Source of the DNA: UBA8958 sp964571695
GTDB lineage: Bacteria; Desulfobacterota; Syntrophia; Syntrophales; UBA8958
Assembly: GCA_964571695.1 (NCBI GenBank)
Contig: CAZNDG010000002.1
Location: forward strand, 62,001 to 126,000
DNA: 64,000 bases
Direction: 5' to 3'
In this document: positions 51,456 through 60,472 of the stretch, one piece after another
How positions within the stretch are numbered: the first letter of the stretch is position 1
How the letters are laid out: each line of letters starts with the position of its first letter
Notes under the pieces: generated by a model
The model's database searches: none
What the model saw: the letters and a program-made list of their open reading frames with translations, nothing else
Told to the model about the DNA's origin: nothing
Translations under genes and position numbers: made by a program

Positions 51456-52427
51456 ATGACGCCGGAGAATGCTAAGGCGCCCCTTTCCGTGGCCATTATC
51501 ACCAAGGACGAGGAGGATAACCTGCCCCGCTGTCTGAGCAGTGTTGCCTTTGCCGCCCAGATCGTTGTCGTGGATTCGGGCAGCGGGGACAACACGGTGC
51601 GCATCGCCCGGGACTTCGGCTGCGAAGTCTATGAGGAACCGTGGCGGGGGGGATTCGGCGCCCAGAAACAGTTTGCCATAGACCGGTGCCGCCAGCCCTG
51701 GATCCTTGTTCTCGATGCCGATGAGAGGCTTCCGGCGGCTACGGCGGCGGCGATCGGCGGGATAGCAGCCGCCGGAGGAACGGCGGCTACCCTCGGGTGG
51801 GAGGCTGACGGGGACAATGAAGAATGCCTTTCCGAAAAAACAAACGGTGATCGGGGTGGGGAAGGAGACGGCCCAAGGCCCGGTTTTATGCCGCCCGAAA
51901 TGGTGGCCATAGGGAACGGCGGCGCTTGCGGCTGCGCCGGGACCCCCGGCGGCGGGAGTTACGGTTCCCCGGCCGGATTCAGCTTTCCCAGGAAAAACTT
52001 TTTTCAAGGCCGGTGGATCCGTCATGCCGGCTGGTGGCCCGACCGCCTGATCCGCCTTTTCCGACGGGGATGCGGGAGGATGTCGGCGGCGGCGGTCCAT
52101 GAAGGGGTGGAGGTGACGGGGCCCGTGGCCGCTCTGGACTATCCCATCGAGCATTACACGGAAAGCGACCTGGGCGAGATTTTGCGAAAGATAGACCGCT
52201 ATTCAACTCTGGGTGCCCGGGAGGCCCATGCCGCCGGTCGTCGGGCAACGGTGGCCGGGGCGGTAGGCCGGGCGGGACTGACATTCCTTCAGGGCTATCT
52301 CCTCCGCGGGGGCTTTCTCGACGGTCCGCCGGGACTGACCCTTGCCGTTACCGACGCCGTCAACAAGTTCTTCAAGTACGCGAAGTTAGCTGAGATAAGC
52401 AGGGCGCATGTCCATGGTGAGCCGTGA
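51456..52427 (+). CDS. GT2 family glycosyltransferase (WaaE/KdtX-like) with an inserted segment
   Basis: N-terminal APLSVAIITKDEEDNLPRCL, IVVVDSGSGDNTVRIARDFG, and DADERLPAATAAAI are those of LPS-core beta-1,4-glucosyltransferases such as WaaE. Then roughly 60 Gly-rich residues (about 115-170, GGTAATLGWEADGDNEECLS and on) interrupt before the normal C-half, FPRKNFFQGRWIRHAGWWPD and VHEGVEVTGPVAALDYPIEH. ATG at 51456 is preferred; ATG 51438 and GTG 51432 also have nearby purine-rich sites. It overlaps the next gene by 4 bp. Confidence 0.82.
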   Translation: MTPENAKAPLSVAIITKDEEDNLPRCLSSVAFAAQIVVVDSGSGDNTVRIARDFGCEVYEEPWRGGFGAQKQFAIDRCRQPWILVLDADERLPAATAAAIGGIAAAGGTAATLGWEADGDNEECLSEKTNGDRGGEGDGPRPGFMPPEMVAIGNGGACGCAGTPGGGSYGSPAGFSFPRKNFFQGRWIRHAGWWPDRLIRLFRRGCGRMSAAAVHEGVEVTGPVAALDYPIEHYTESDLGEILRKIDRYSTLGAREAHAAGRRATVAGAVGRAGLTFLQGYLLRGGFLDGPPGLTLAVTDAVNKFFKYAKLAEISRAHVHGEP

Positions 52428-53401
52428 AGAATGAACCTGAAAAGATCCAAAGTGGCACGACAAGTACGGACCTTACGATCGTCATTGTCAACTGGAACAC
52501 CCGGAAGCTCCTCGCGGATTGCCTGGATTCCGTAGCCGGGACGGTGCAGGGCCCGACCTATGAGGTCATAGTCGTCGATAACGCCTCCACCGACGGGAGC
52601 ATCGGAATGCTCAGGGATGAATATCCCGAGGTCAGGGTTATCGCCAATGATGTCAACCGGGGCTTCGGCGCGGCGAACAACCAGGCCTTTGCCGTCATGG
52701 CGGGGAGATACGCCCTCCTCCTCAACACCGACACGGTGCTTACCGATAAAGCCGTGAAGGAACTTTATGCTTTTATGGAAGGACATCCCGAGGCGGGGAT
52801 GTGTTGTGGACAGCTTCTCAATGGCGACGGGAGCAAACAGAATTCCATCGCGTCTTTTCCCACCCTTCTGACCTTGCTGACCAACATGTCCCTCCTGGAG
52901 TATCTTTTACCTGGTAGATATCCCAGCAAACGTTATGATCATGCCGGCCCAGTTGAGGTCGATTCAGGTGTCGGAGCATGTCTTATGGTGCGCAAGAAGG
53001 CTATGGATGTGGTCGGTTGGTTCGATGAGCGGTACTTCTTCTTTTTCGAAGAAACTGACTGGGCCTATCGGATGCGTCAAGAGGGTTGGAAGGTTTATCA
53101 TGTCCCGACGGCCTACATCTATCATTTACAGGGCCAAAGCATCGGTCCCGATATCCGTTCGCGAATAGAATTCTACCGTTCTAGAAACCAGTTTTTTCAA
53201 AAATGGCATTCCCCCATCTATTATGTTCTGATCCGGACCGTCGTGTTCGGGCGGCTGTTGATAAACTGGCTGCTTACGATCCTCGCCAATGCCCTGTGCC
53301 TGGGACTCTACCGCCACCAGCGTCGGAAGCTGGCAGTTTATACCTGCTTGATCCGCTGGCATTTTAAAGATTTGATTATTTCTTACCCAAAGTCTGCTTG
53401 A
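52424..53401 (+). CDS. GT2 family glycosyltransferase (rhamnosyltransferase type)
   Basis: Start GTG 52424 overlaps the preceding stop (GTGA), translationally coupled. Blocks: DLTIVIVNWNTRKLLADCLD, VVDNASTDGSIGML, VNRGFGAANNQAFAVM, LLLNTDTVLTDKAVKELY and GVGACLMVRKKAMDVVGWFD, then FFFEETDWAYRMRQEGWKVY. 325 residues; the tail carries a hydrophobic run after the catalytic part. Same subfamily as 45171-46043. Last gene before the AT-richer operon. Confidence 0.88.
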   Translation: MKNEPEKIQSGTTSTDLTIVIVNWNTRKLLADCLDSVAGTVQGPTYEVIVVDNASTDGSIGMLRDEYPEVRVIANDVNRGFGAANNQAFAVMAGRYALLLNTDTVLTDKAVKELYAFMEGHPEAGMCCGQLLNGDGSKQNSIASFPTLLTLLTNMSLLEYLLPGRYPSKRYDHAGPVEVDSGVGACLMVRKKAMDVVGWFDERYFFFFEETDWAYRMRQEGWKVYHVPTAYIYHLQGQSIGPDIRSRIEFYRSRNQFFQKWHSPIYYVLIRTVVFGRLLINWLLTILANALCLGLYRHQRRKLAVYTCLIRWHFKDLIISYPKSA

Positions 53402-53539
53402 AGAACAATCCCCCTCCAGTATTCCCCCAGGCATGGGAAACAATTCTCTACCGATGGCCACCATTGATGACCACATATTTCTGAAAAATATACTTGACTT
53501 TGTTGCGACCCTGGTTTAGAAGCTGCGCATGTTCATCAA

Positions 53540-53956
53540 TTGAACGCAAAGGAGAGCCCCATAGATTTGCCGTCCCCGGAATTGTCACCACCGGACAACG
53601 AAGACGTCCTGAAAATCCTCAAGGTTATCAAAGATGAACCGGCCCTGAGCCAGCGTGAGTTGTCATCTCGCTTAGGCATTAGTTTGGGGAAGGTGAACTA
53701 TCTGATCAAGGCTCTGATCGAAAAGGGCTTGGTCAAGGTGGACAGCTTCAAGAGCGCCAGTAATAAGATATCTTATCTCTATAAGTTAACTCCCCGCGGC
53801 ATTGAAGAGAAGGCGCGAACGACTTATTACTTCCTTAGACGCAAACTGGAGGAGTACGAGCGCCTGGAGCTGGAAATAAGGGATTTGCAACGGGAAATCT
53901 CCATTCTGGAAGTGCAGAAAGAAAACCGTGCCGGCAATGATACCATCAGGCAGTAG
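53540..53956 (+). CDS. MarR-type EPS-associated transcriptional regulator
   Basis: Winged helix-turn-helix: DEPALSQRELSSRLGISLGK (recognition helix region) then VNYLIKALIEKGLVKVDSF and TPRGIEEKARTTYYFLRRKL, followed by a coiled-coil-like tail. This is the TIGR04176-type family found at the head of polysaccharide loci. 138 residues from TTG 53540; a later TTG at 53567 is possible, as AAGGAG at 53548 lies between them. It probably controls the nonulosonic operon that follows. Confidence 0.85.
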   Translation: MNAKESPIDLPSPELSPPDNEDVLKILKVIKDEPALSQRELSSRLGISLGKVNYLIKALIEKGLVKVDSFKSASNKISYLYKLTPRGIEEKARTTYYFLRRKLEEYERLELEIRDLQREISILEVQKENRAGNDTIRQ

Positions 53957-54079
53957 CCGGCTGCAGCCTTAGTTATGGTGAAGCAAACCGTCGTCAAAGG
54001 CGGATAGAAAGTCCTTCTGGGAATCCAGAGGGCGGAGCTGTATCTACGAAGAATATAATGAAGGGATGGGAAAGCGAAT

Positions 54080-55300
54080 TTGAATTTCATTGATTTGGTG
54101 GGACAACAACGGCGTATAAAGAGCGAAATCGACGCCGCGATCCAAAAGGTTCTTAGTCACGGAAAATACATAATGGGTCCGGAAGTCGAAGAGCTGGAAA
54201 GAGAAATGGCGGCTTATGTAAGTGTTAGGCACGCCGTTGGCTGCGCCTCCGGGACGGATGCCCTCCTCATGGCGCTCATGGCCTTCGATGTGGGACCTGG
54301 AGATGCGATCTTTACAACACCTTTTACCTTCTTTGCTACGGCGGAGGTGATCGGTCTTCTGGGGGCAACTCCGGTTTTCGTTGATATCGATCCGGTTACC
54401 TTCAATATCGATCCCGGCAAATTGGAGAAGGCAATCATCGCTTTGAAGGCAGGAAATGCTTCTGATCATCCTCTGCCAACCCGCGCTTTTTTTCCACGCC
54501 GCGGCTGTCCGATCAAAAGTCGGCCTGCGTCGGGTACAGTCGTACCGGCTGCGCTCAATCCGAAGGGAATCATTTCCGTCGATCTTTTTGGTTTGCCGGC
54601 AGATTATGATGCCATCGGGGCAATTGCTGAAAAGCACAGCCTTATTGTCATCGAGGATGCCGCCCAATCCTTCGGAGGAGAGTATAAAGGGCACAAGGCC
54701 TGCTCTTTTGGAGACATCGCCTGTACATCCTTCTTCCCCGCTAAACCTCTCGGTTGTTATGGTGACGGGGGAATGTGTTTTACAAACAATGACGATCTGG
54801 TAAAAATCCTGCGCTCACTGCGGGTCCATGGACAGGGAAGCGATAAATATGAAAATGTACGGATTGGTATCAATGGTCGCCTTGATACTTTTCAAGCTGC
54901 AATTCTGATGGCTAAATTCGCTATTTTTCCGGAGGAGTTAGAATTGCGCCAGGAGGTGGCGGTACGTTACGAACAACTGCTTGGGGGTGAGAAATCAAGA
55001 AATTTGTTGACGGTCCCAATGATCCCGGCGAGCTATAAAAGCGTCTGGGCTCAGTATTCTGTCCTCGCCAGGAATGAAGAGGTACGGGAACAGCTTCTAA
55101 AAGAACTGAAGCAAGCCCAAATTCCCACGGCCATCTATTACCCTCGTCCCCTCCATCTTCAAGAGGCCTTTGCCGGTTTGGGTTATCAGGCCGGGGATTT
55201 TCCGATAAGCGAAGCAACAGCCAACCGCATCTTCAGCCTCCCCATGCATCCGTATCTGCGGCAGAAGGAACAAGAGATGATCTGTTCAATTATATGTTAA
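54080..55300 (+). CDS. DegT/DnrJ/EryC1/StrS family aminotransferase (WbpE-like)
   Basis: PLP-dependent sugar aminotransferase. TTG start. Blocks: YIMGPEVEELEREMAAYVSV, GCASGTDALLMALMAFDVGP, TTPFTFFATAEVIGLLGATP, VIEDAAQSFGGEYKGHKACS, and the PLP-Lys block SFFPAKPLGCYGDGGMC typical of WbpE/PglE-like enzymes. About 30 extra residues (150-180, including FFPRRGCPIKSRPA) interrupt the middle. 406 residues. It may act on a 3-keto uronic acid or a 4-keto hexosamine; a distinct sugar from the legionaminic branch is possible. Confidence 0.87.
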   Translation: MNFIDLVGQQRRIKSEIDAAIQKVLSHGKYIMGPEVEELEREMAAYVSVRHAVGCASGTDALLMALMAFDVGPGDAIFTTPFTFFATAEVIGLLGATPVFVDIDPVTFNIDPGKLEKAIIALKAGNASDHPLPTRAFFPRRGCPIKSRPASGTVVPAALNPKGIISVDLFGLPADYDAIGAIAEKHSLIVIEDAAQSFGGEYKGHKACSFGDIACTSFFPAKPLGCYGDGGMCFTNNDDLVKILRSLRVHGQGSDKYENVRIGINGRLDTFQAAILMAKFAIFPEELELRQEVAVRYEQLLGGEKSRNLLTVPMIPASYKSVWAQYSVLARNEEVREQLLKELKQAQIPTAIYYPRPLHLQEAFAGLGYQAGDFPISEATANRIFSLPMHPYLRQKEQEMICSIIC

Positions 55301-55421
55301 ACTTAATACTGTGGATGAGAATGCGTCGACTTTTTTCGTGACCCAGGAAGCACGGAACCTATATCCCAATGGGGTAAATAGAATTGAATGCTTTAGATAA
55401 GTACATATAAGACCAAGAATA

Positions 55422-56417
55422 ATGATATTTAGGAAGAAGATATTAATCACTGGAGCTGACGGATTTATAGGGTCCCATCTTGTTGAGGAGCTAGTTCTTC
55501 GTGGTTGTGACGTCCGAGCTTTTGTTTATTACAATTCCTTTAATAGTTGGGGTTGGTTGGATCACGTAGATCCAGTGGTCAAAAAGAACCTGGATTTTTT
55601 TGCCGGGGACGTTCGTGATCCTCATGGTGTCAAGGAAGCCATGAAGGGCTGCGATGTGGTGTTCCATCTGGCAGCACTAATCGGCATTCCCTATTCGTAC
55701 CATTCCCCCGACACTTATATCGACACCAACATAAAGGGTACCCTCAATGTTCTCCAGGCGGCCCGTGAACTCGGTCTCTCAAGGGTGGTTCACACATCAA
55801 CAAGCGAGGTATATGGAACAGCCCGTTTTGTCCCTATTACGGAGAATCATCCTTTGCAGGGTCAGTCTCCTTATGCAGCCAGTAAAATAGGAGCCGATCA
55901 ATTAGCCCTTTCTTTTTACAGATCCTTCGGTACACCCGTTAGTATCGCCCGGCCTTTCAATACCTATGGACCTCGGCAGTCGGCGCGAGCGGTGATTCCC
56001 GCTATTATTACTCCGTTGCTTGCTGGTATTACAGAAATCAAATTGGGTAGCGTTCATCCCACGCGAGACTTCAATTTTGTTAAGGATACAGTAAATGGTT
56101 TTATCGCCGTTGCCGAGCATGAGACTACTATCGGCAAGGAAGTCAACATAGCTTCCCAGAAGGAAATATCAATCGGACATTTGGCCACTGAAATAATTAC
56201 GCAGATCAACCCTAACGCCACAATAGTCTCCGACTCCATAAGAATTCGTCCTGAAAAAAGCGAAGTGGAGAGATTATTGGGCAGTAATGAATTAATTCAT
56301 AAATTGACAGGGTGGAAAGCCACATACAGCTTAAAAGCAGGCATTCGTGAAACCATCGCTTGGTTTCGAAACGAGAACAACTTAAAACATTATAAGTGGA
56401 ATCGATATAATGTTTAA
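55422..56417 (+). CDS. legB: NAD-dependent sugar-nucleotide 4,6-dehydratase (LegB-type)
   Basis: Extended SDR acting on NDP-N-acetylglucosamine in the first committed step of legionaminic acid synthesis. Blocks: KKILITGADGFIGSHLVEEL (NAD site), HLAALIGIPYSYHSPDTYID, the Ser-Tyr-Lys triad TSTSEVYGTA and SPYAASKIGADQLAL, and ARPFNTYGPRQSARAVIPAI. 331 residues, ATG start. The next gene (legC) overlaps by 8 bp, with the order of the Legionella/Campylobacter leg genes. Other 4,6-dehydratases of this type exist, so the assignment rests on context. Confidence 0.88.
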   Translation: MIFRKKILITGADGFIGSHLVEELVLRGCDVRAFVYYNSFNSWGWLDHVDPVVKKNLDFFAGDVRDPHGVKEAMKGCDVVFHLAALIGIPYSYHSPDTYIDTNIKGTLNVLQAARELGLSRVVHTSTSEVYGTARFVPITENHPLQGQSPYAASKIGADQLALSFYRSFGTPVSIARPFNTYGPRQSARAVIPAIITPLLAGITEIKLGSVHPTRDFNFVKDTVNGFIAVAEHETTIGKEVNIASQKEISIGHLATEIITQINPNATIVSDSIRIRPEKSEVERLLGSNELIHKLTGWKATYSLKAGIRETIAWFRNENNLKHYKWNRYNV

Positions 56418-57552
56418 AAAAATATTCGATTTTATTAAATACTTGTATCCTGGTGAAGACCCGGTACCACTCCATGCCCCGAGATTTTGCGGAAATGAAA
56501 AAAAATATCTTGGTGAGTGCATAGATTCAAGTTACGTTTCTTATGTAGGATCTTTTGTAACGCGTTTTGAAAAAGAAATTGCCGATTTTACTGGGGCAAA
56601 GCATGCCATTGCCACTGTCAGCGGTACGGCGGCGCTTCATTTGGCGCTGCTTATTGCGGATGTCCGACCCGGAGATGAAGTGATAACTCAACCACTGACC
56701 TTCGTTGCCACCGCAAATGCCATCTCTTACTGTCAGGCACAACCGGTATTCGTGGATGTCGAACCGGAAACATTAGGTCTCGACCCGGAAAAGTTGGATG
56801 ATTTTCTTGCGAAGAGTTGTATTGTAAAAGAGGATGGTCAATGCTGGCATGTTGCCACCGGAAGGAGAATATCGGCTTGCGTGCCCATGCATACTTTTGG
56901 TCATCCGGTGCGAATTGATAAAATAGTAGAGATTTGCAACAAATTCAATATCACGGTGATCGAAGATGCAGCAGAAGCTCTGGGGAGCCTTTTCAGATGC
57001 CGTCATTTAGGAACGTTTGGAAAGTTAGGCATATTTAGTTTTAACGGAAACAAACCAGTAACTACAGGGGGAGGAGGTATGATCATCACCGATGATGACC
57101 ACTTCGCCGAAAGAACAAGACATCTCTCAACCACGGCAAAAATACCGCATCCATTTGAGTTCACCCACGATTATATCGGATATAATTACCGTATGCCAAA
57201 TATTAATGCAGCTGTAGGTTGTGCGCAGATAGAGTGTCTGACCCGGTTCCTGGATAACAAAAGGAAAACATCTCAAATATATAGTGATTTTTTCAGTGAT
57301 ATAGGTCTGCCATTCTTCATGGAACCTCCAGATGCATTATCCAATTATTGGCTCAATGCAATTCAATTTAAAGATAGAAGTGAGAGAGATCTTTTCTTGA
57401 TCCATGCTCAGAAAGCGGGGATCCAGGCAAGGCCGGTATGGACGCTCATGAACCACCTGCCCATGTATAGATTTTCTCATTATGCCAGCCTGGAAACCGC
57501 TGAATGGCTGGAAGACCGACTCGTTAACATACCTAGCAGCGTGAGATGGTAA
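56410..57552 (+). CDS. legC: LegC-type aminotransferase
   Basis: PLP enzyme converting the 4-keto intermediate to the 4-amino sugar. Blocks: VPLHAPRFCGNEKKYLGECI, SGTAALHLALLIADVRPGDE, TQPLTFVATANAISYCQAQP, VIEDAAEALGSLFRCRHLGT, and FSFNGNKPVTTGGGGMI, with the PLP-Lys within NGNK. ATG start inside legB; 380 residues. The LegC signature SSYVSYVGSFV is at residues 39-49. Strong linkage to the neighbours. Confidence 0.9.
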   Translation: MFKKIFDFIKYLYPGEDPVPLHAPRFCGNEKKYLGECIDSSYVSYVGSFVTRFEKEIADFTGAKHAIATVSGTAALHLALLIADVRPGDEVITQPLTFVATANAISYCQAQPVFVDVEPETLGLDPEKLDDFLAKSCIVKEDGQCWHVATGRRISACVPMHTFGHPVRIDKIVEICNKFNITVIEDAAEALGSLFRCRHLGTFGKLGIFSFNGNKPVTTGGGGMIITDDDHFAERTRHLSTTAKIPHPFEFTHDYIGYNYRMPNINAAVGCAQIECLTRFLDNKRKTSQIYSDFFSDIGLPFFMEPPDALSNYWLNAIQFKDRSERDLFLIHAQKAGIQARPVWTLMNHLPMYRFSHYASLETAEWLEDRLVNIPSSVRW

Positions 57553-57556
57553 CGTT

Positions 57557-58270
57557 ATGATTAAGATTGTCGCCGTCATTACTGCAAGAGGTGGATCAAA
57601 AGCGATTCCAGGTAAGAACATCAAGCCTTTTGCGGGCAAGCCATTAATTGCTTGGACCATAGAAGTTGCTCAGGCTTGCGGGGAACTGGATCGGGTTATT
57701 GTATCAACGGATGATGAAAAGATCGCCGCTGTTTCCCGCCAGTGGGGTGCGGAGGTTCCGTTTCTCCGCCCAGCAGAGCTATCAAAGGACGATTCTTCTC
57801 ATATTTCTGTAATTCTACACGCTCTTAACTGGCTGGAAGCTACCGGATACTATCCGGATTATGTAATGCTGCTTCAACCAACTTCACCATTCCGAACTGT
57901 GGCAGATTTAAAGAGGGCGATAAGAATGGCTGAGGAGTATAAAGCAAAGGCGGTTGTTAGTGTTAGAGAGACGCATCATCATCCTTATTTGTGTAAACGC
58001 TTGATGGATAATGGAATTCTGGCAGATTTTGTAAGCACCGAAATCGGTTATCTGCGCCGCCAGGATTTACCCAAAGCTTACGCATTGAATGGGGCAATAT
58101 ATCTTAATAAGCCGGATTCGCTTTTAAAGGACCAAACTTTTCTTCCCGAAGGAACCTTCGCTTATGTAATGCCGGAAGAACGATCGATTGATGTCGATAC
58201 CCCATGGGATTGGTATATAGGAGAACTGATCATAAAGGATCATCAAGAACATGATCAAAATAGCAAATAG
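57557..58270 (+). CDS. legF: cytidylyltransferase (CMP-nonulosonate synthetase type)
   Basis: Activates the finished nonulosonic acid with CTP. Blocks: VAVITARGGSKAIPGKNIKP (nucleotide-binding loop), PLIAWTIEVAQACGELDRVI, STDDEKIAA, LLQPTSPFRTVADLKRAI and SIDVDTPWDWYIGEL. 237 residues. ATG start 4 bp after legC. Its 3' end overlaps the next gene by 20 bp. It could also be termed NeuA-type; assignment to the legionaminic branch is by context. Confidence 0.88.
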   Translation: MIKIVAVITARGGSKAIPGKNIKPFAGKPLIAWTIEVAQACGELDRVIVSTDDEKIAAVSRQWGAEVPFLRPAELSKDDSSHISVILHALNWLEATGYYPDYVMLLQPTSPFRTVADLKRAIRMAEEYKAKAVVSVRETHHHPYLCKRLMDNGILADFVSTEIGYLRRQDLPKAYALNGAIYLNKPDSLLKDQTFLPEGTFAYVMPEERSIDVDTPWDWYIGELIIKDHQEHDQNSK

Positions 58271-59294
58271 ATACGTTAGTTTCAACAAGCCATGCTTTAT
58301 CATTGCTGAAGCCGGAGTGAATCACAATGGAAGGCTTGATCTTGCCTTCAAGTTAGTGGATGCTGCTGTAGCGTCCGGCACGAATGCCGTGAAATTTCAA
58401 ACATTTAAAGCGGAATCTCTCGTGGTTCATAATGCGGTCAAAGCCGAATACCAGCAATTGAGCACAGGAGATAATGAATCTCAATTAGAGATGATAAGGA
58501 GACTGGAACTTACTTATGAGGAATTTGACAAAATCAAAGCTTATTGCCGGAAAAAGAAGATAGTTTTTTTATCAACCCCGTTCGACCGTGACAGTGCGGA
58601 TTTTCTGGATGATCTGGGAGTATCGGCCTTTAAGATATCCTCTGGTGAGATAACAAATTATCCGTTATTGCAGCACATTGCGAGCAAAGGTAAACCGATC
58701 ATATTGTCCACTGGTATGTCTTACTTGGGAGAGGTTGAGAAGGCCTTGGAAATGATATATAAGTGCAATAATAGAAAAATAATTTTATTGCATTGTGTGT
58801 CTAATTATCCAGCGGCTCCGATGGATGTGAATCTACGGGCAATGAAGACCATGTCGGAGGCTTTCAGGGTTCCAGTTGGATATTCCGATCATACATTAGG
58901 CATCGAGGTTTCACTGGCGGCGGTCGCTTTAGGGGCTTGTGTCTTGGAGAAGCACCTTACTCTGGATCGTAAACTTATTGGTCCAGATCATGAAGCCTCT
59001 TTGGAGCCCAATGAATTAAGATCCCTCGTTAAAGGTGTTCGGATGATAGAATCGGCTATGGGCAATGGATGTAAAATACCGTCGCCAAGGGAAGAAAATA
59101 TATTAATGACGGCTCGCCGCAGTCTCGTCGCCGCCAGTGACATTCCGGCCGGGGCGCTGATAAGCAATGAACATATCGCAATCAAACGCCCGGGTACGGG
59201 TTTGCCTCCTGTCATGATTAGCCATCTTATTGGCAGGAAAGTCCGTCAGGCGATTAAAGCGGACACATTATTGGAGTTGGATATGTTTTCATGA
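58251..59294 (+). CDS. neuB: N-acetylneuraminate/legionaminate synthase (NeuB/LegI)
   Basis: Condenses a six-carbon amino sugar with phosphoenolpyruvate into the nine-carbon nonulosonic acid. TIM-barrel NeuB domain (CFIIAEAGVNHNGRLDLAFK, PVGYSDHTLGIEVSLAAVAL, GACVLEKHLTLDRKLIGPDH) then a C-terminal SAF/antifreeze-like domain (ARRSLVAASDIPAGALISNE and HIAIKRPGTGLPP). 347 residues, ATG start inside legF, 20 bp overlap. Legionaminic rather than sialic is inferred from LegB and LegC upstream. Confidence 0.92.
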   Translation: MIKIANRYVSFNKPCFIIAEAGVNHNGRLDLAFKLVDAAVASGTNAVKFQTFKAESLVVHNAVKAEYQQLSTGDNESQLEMIRRLELTYEEFDKIKAYCRKKKIVFLSTPFDRDSADFLDDLGVSAFKISSGEITNYPLLQHIASKGKPIILSTGMSYLGEVEKALEMIYKCNNRKIILLHCVSNYPAAPMDVNLRAMKTMSEAFRVPVGYSDHTLGIEVSLAAVALGACVLEKHLTLDRKLIGPDHEASLEPNELRSLVKGVRMIESAMGNGCKIPSPREENILMTARRSLVAASDIPAGALISNEHIAIKRPGTGLPPVMISHLIGRKVRQAIKADTLLELDMFS

Positions 59295-60472
59295 GAAAGA
59301 TAGGCTTGGTTAGCGTAGGCCGTTCGGACTATGGAATTTACCTGCCCGTTCTCAAGGCGATTCATGCCGATCCGGACTTGGAACTGCTATTGTTTGTTTC
59401 GGGCATGCATCTCGCGCCTGGATTTGGTTTAACGGTAGACGCGATTGTAAGTGATGGTTTCAAAATAGCGGCAAAAGTGGAGATGCTGCTGGCGTCAAAC
59501 ACACCGGAGGGTATGGCCAAATCCATAGGACTGGGCATTATAGGCTATGCCCAGTCTTTCGTCGAGAATCGTCCCGACATATTGGTTGTTTTGGGAGACA
59601 GATTTGAAATGTATGCCGCTGTGGTTGCCGCACTTCCGTTACGGATTCCAGTGGCTCATATTCATGGCGGCGAGGTCACTGAGGGGGCTATTGACGATGC
59701 GCTTCGTCATTCCATGACAAAGATGAGTCACTTGCATTTTGTGTCTAATCGGGAATATGCCAGGCGAGTCGAACAAATGGGGGAGGAAGAATGGCGTATA
59801 ACCGTATCCGGCGCTCCCAGTTTGGATAATCTGAACTCCGTGCCTCTTCTCTCTCTGAAGGAGATCGAAGAACGTTATAATATCCGATTCGATCACCCGC
59901 CGCTTTTAGTCACCTTTCATCCAGTGACACTTGAAATCGATCAAGTTGAATACCAGATCGATGAACTGCTGGCGGCTTTGCATGAATGTGGCATGCCGAC
60001 GATCTTTACCATGCCGAACGCTGATGCCGGCAATGCGATAATTCGTCGGAAGGTAGTTGAATATGAAAAAGAGCATCCAAAAACCTGGATGCTGGAAAAT
60101 CTTGGCACCCAGGCATACTTCAGTCTGATGCGTTATTCGGCTTTAATGGTAGGAAATTCATCCAGTGGGATTATTGAAGCACCGTCTTTTATTCTGCCGG
60201 TGGTGAATATAGGAACACGCCAAAAGGGACGAGCAAGGGCGGCTAATGTCATCGATGTAGGTTATTCCCGGAATGAGATCATCTCTGGCATTTATAAAGG
60301 TTTGTCTGGTTTTTTTCGGGATAGTTTGAGTGGGTTGAAAAATCCGTATGGAGAAGGCCTTGCCGCGGAAAAGATCGTCACGAGGCTTAAGACCGTAAAC
60401 ATAGACAGCGCTTTGGTAAGGAAGCATTTTTGTGATTTGCCGGCGTCCTTCCCGGGTGTAAAACGACAATGA
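59291..60472 (+). CDS. neuC: UDP/GDP-N-acetyl sugar hydrolysing 2-epimerase (NeuC/LegG)
   Basis: Releases the nucleotide and inverts C2 to give the free amino sugar for NeuB. Blocks: KIGLVSVGRSDYGIYLPVLK, FVSGMHLAPGFG, DILVVLGDRFEMYAAVVAAL (acidic Asp/Glu site), VAHIHGGEVTEGAIDDALRH, HPVTLEIDQVEYQIDELLAA and VGNSSSGIIEAPSF. 393 residues. ATGA overlap with both neighbours. Confirms the pathway by position. Confidence 0.92.
   Translation: MRKIGLVSVGRSDYGIYLPVLKAIHADPDLELLLFVSGMHLAPGFGLTVDAIVSDGFKIAAKVEMLLASNTPEGMAKSIGLGIIGYAQSFVENRPDILVVLGDRFEMYAAVVAALPLRIPVAHIHGGEVTEGAIDDALRHSMTKMSHLHFVSNREYARRVEQMGEEEWRITVSGAPSLDNLNSVPLLSLKEIEERYNIRFDHPPLLVTFHPVTLEIDQVEYQIDELLAALHECGMPTIFTMPNADAGNAIIRRKVVEYEKEHPKTWMLENLGTQAYFSLMRYSALMVGNSSSGIIEAPSFILPVVNIGTRQKGRARAANVIDVGYSRNEIISGIYKGLSGFFRDSLSGLKNPYGEGLAAEKIVTRLKTVNIDSALVRKHFCDLPASFPGVKRQ

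Noticed and set aside
52450..52470. TGGCACGACAAGTACG-like sigma54 -24/-12 match
   Set aside because: Lies inside a coupled coding sequence and lacks the correct GC spacing to a -12 element.
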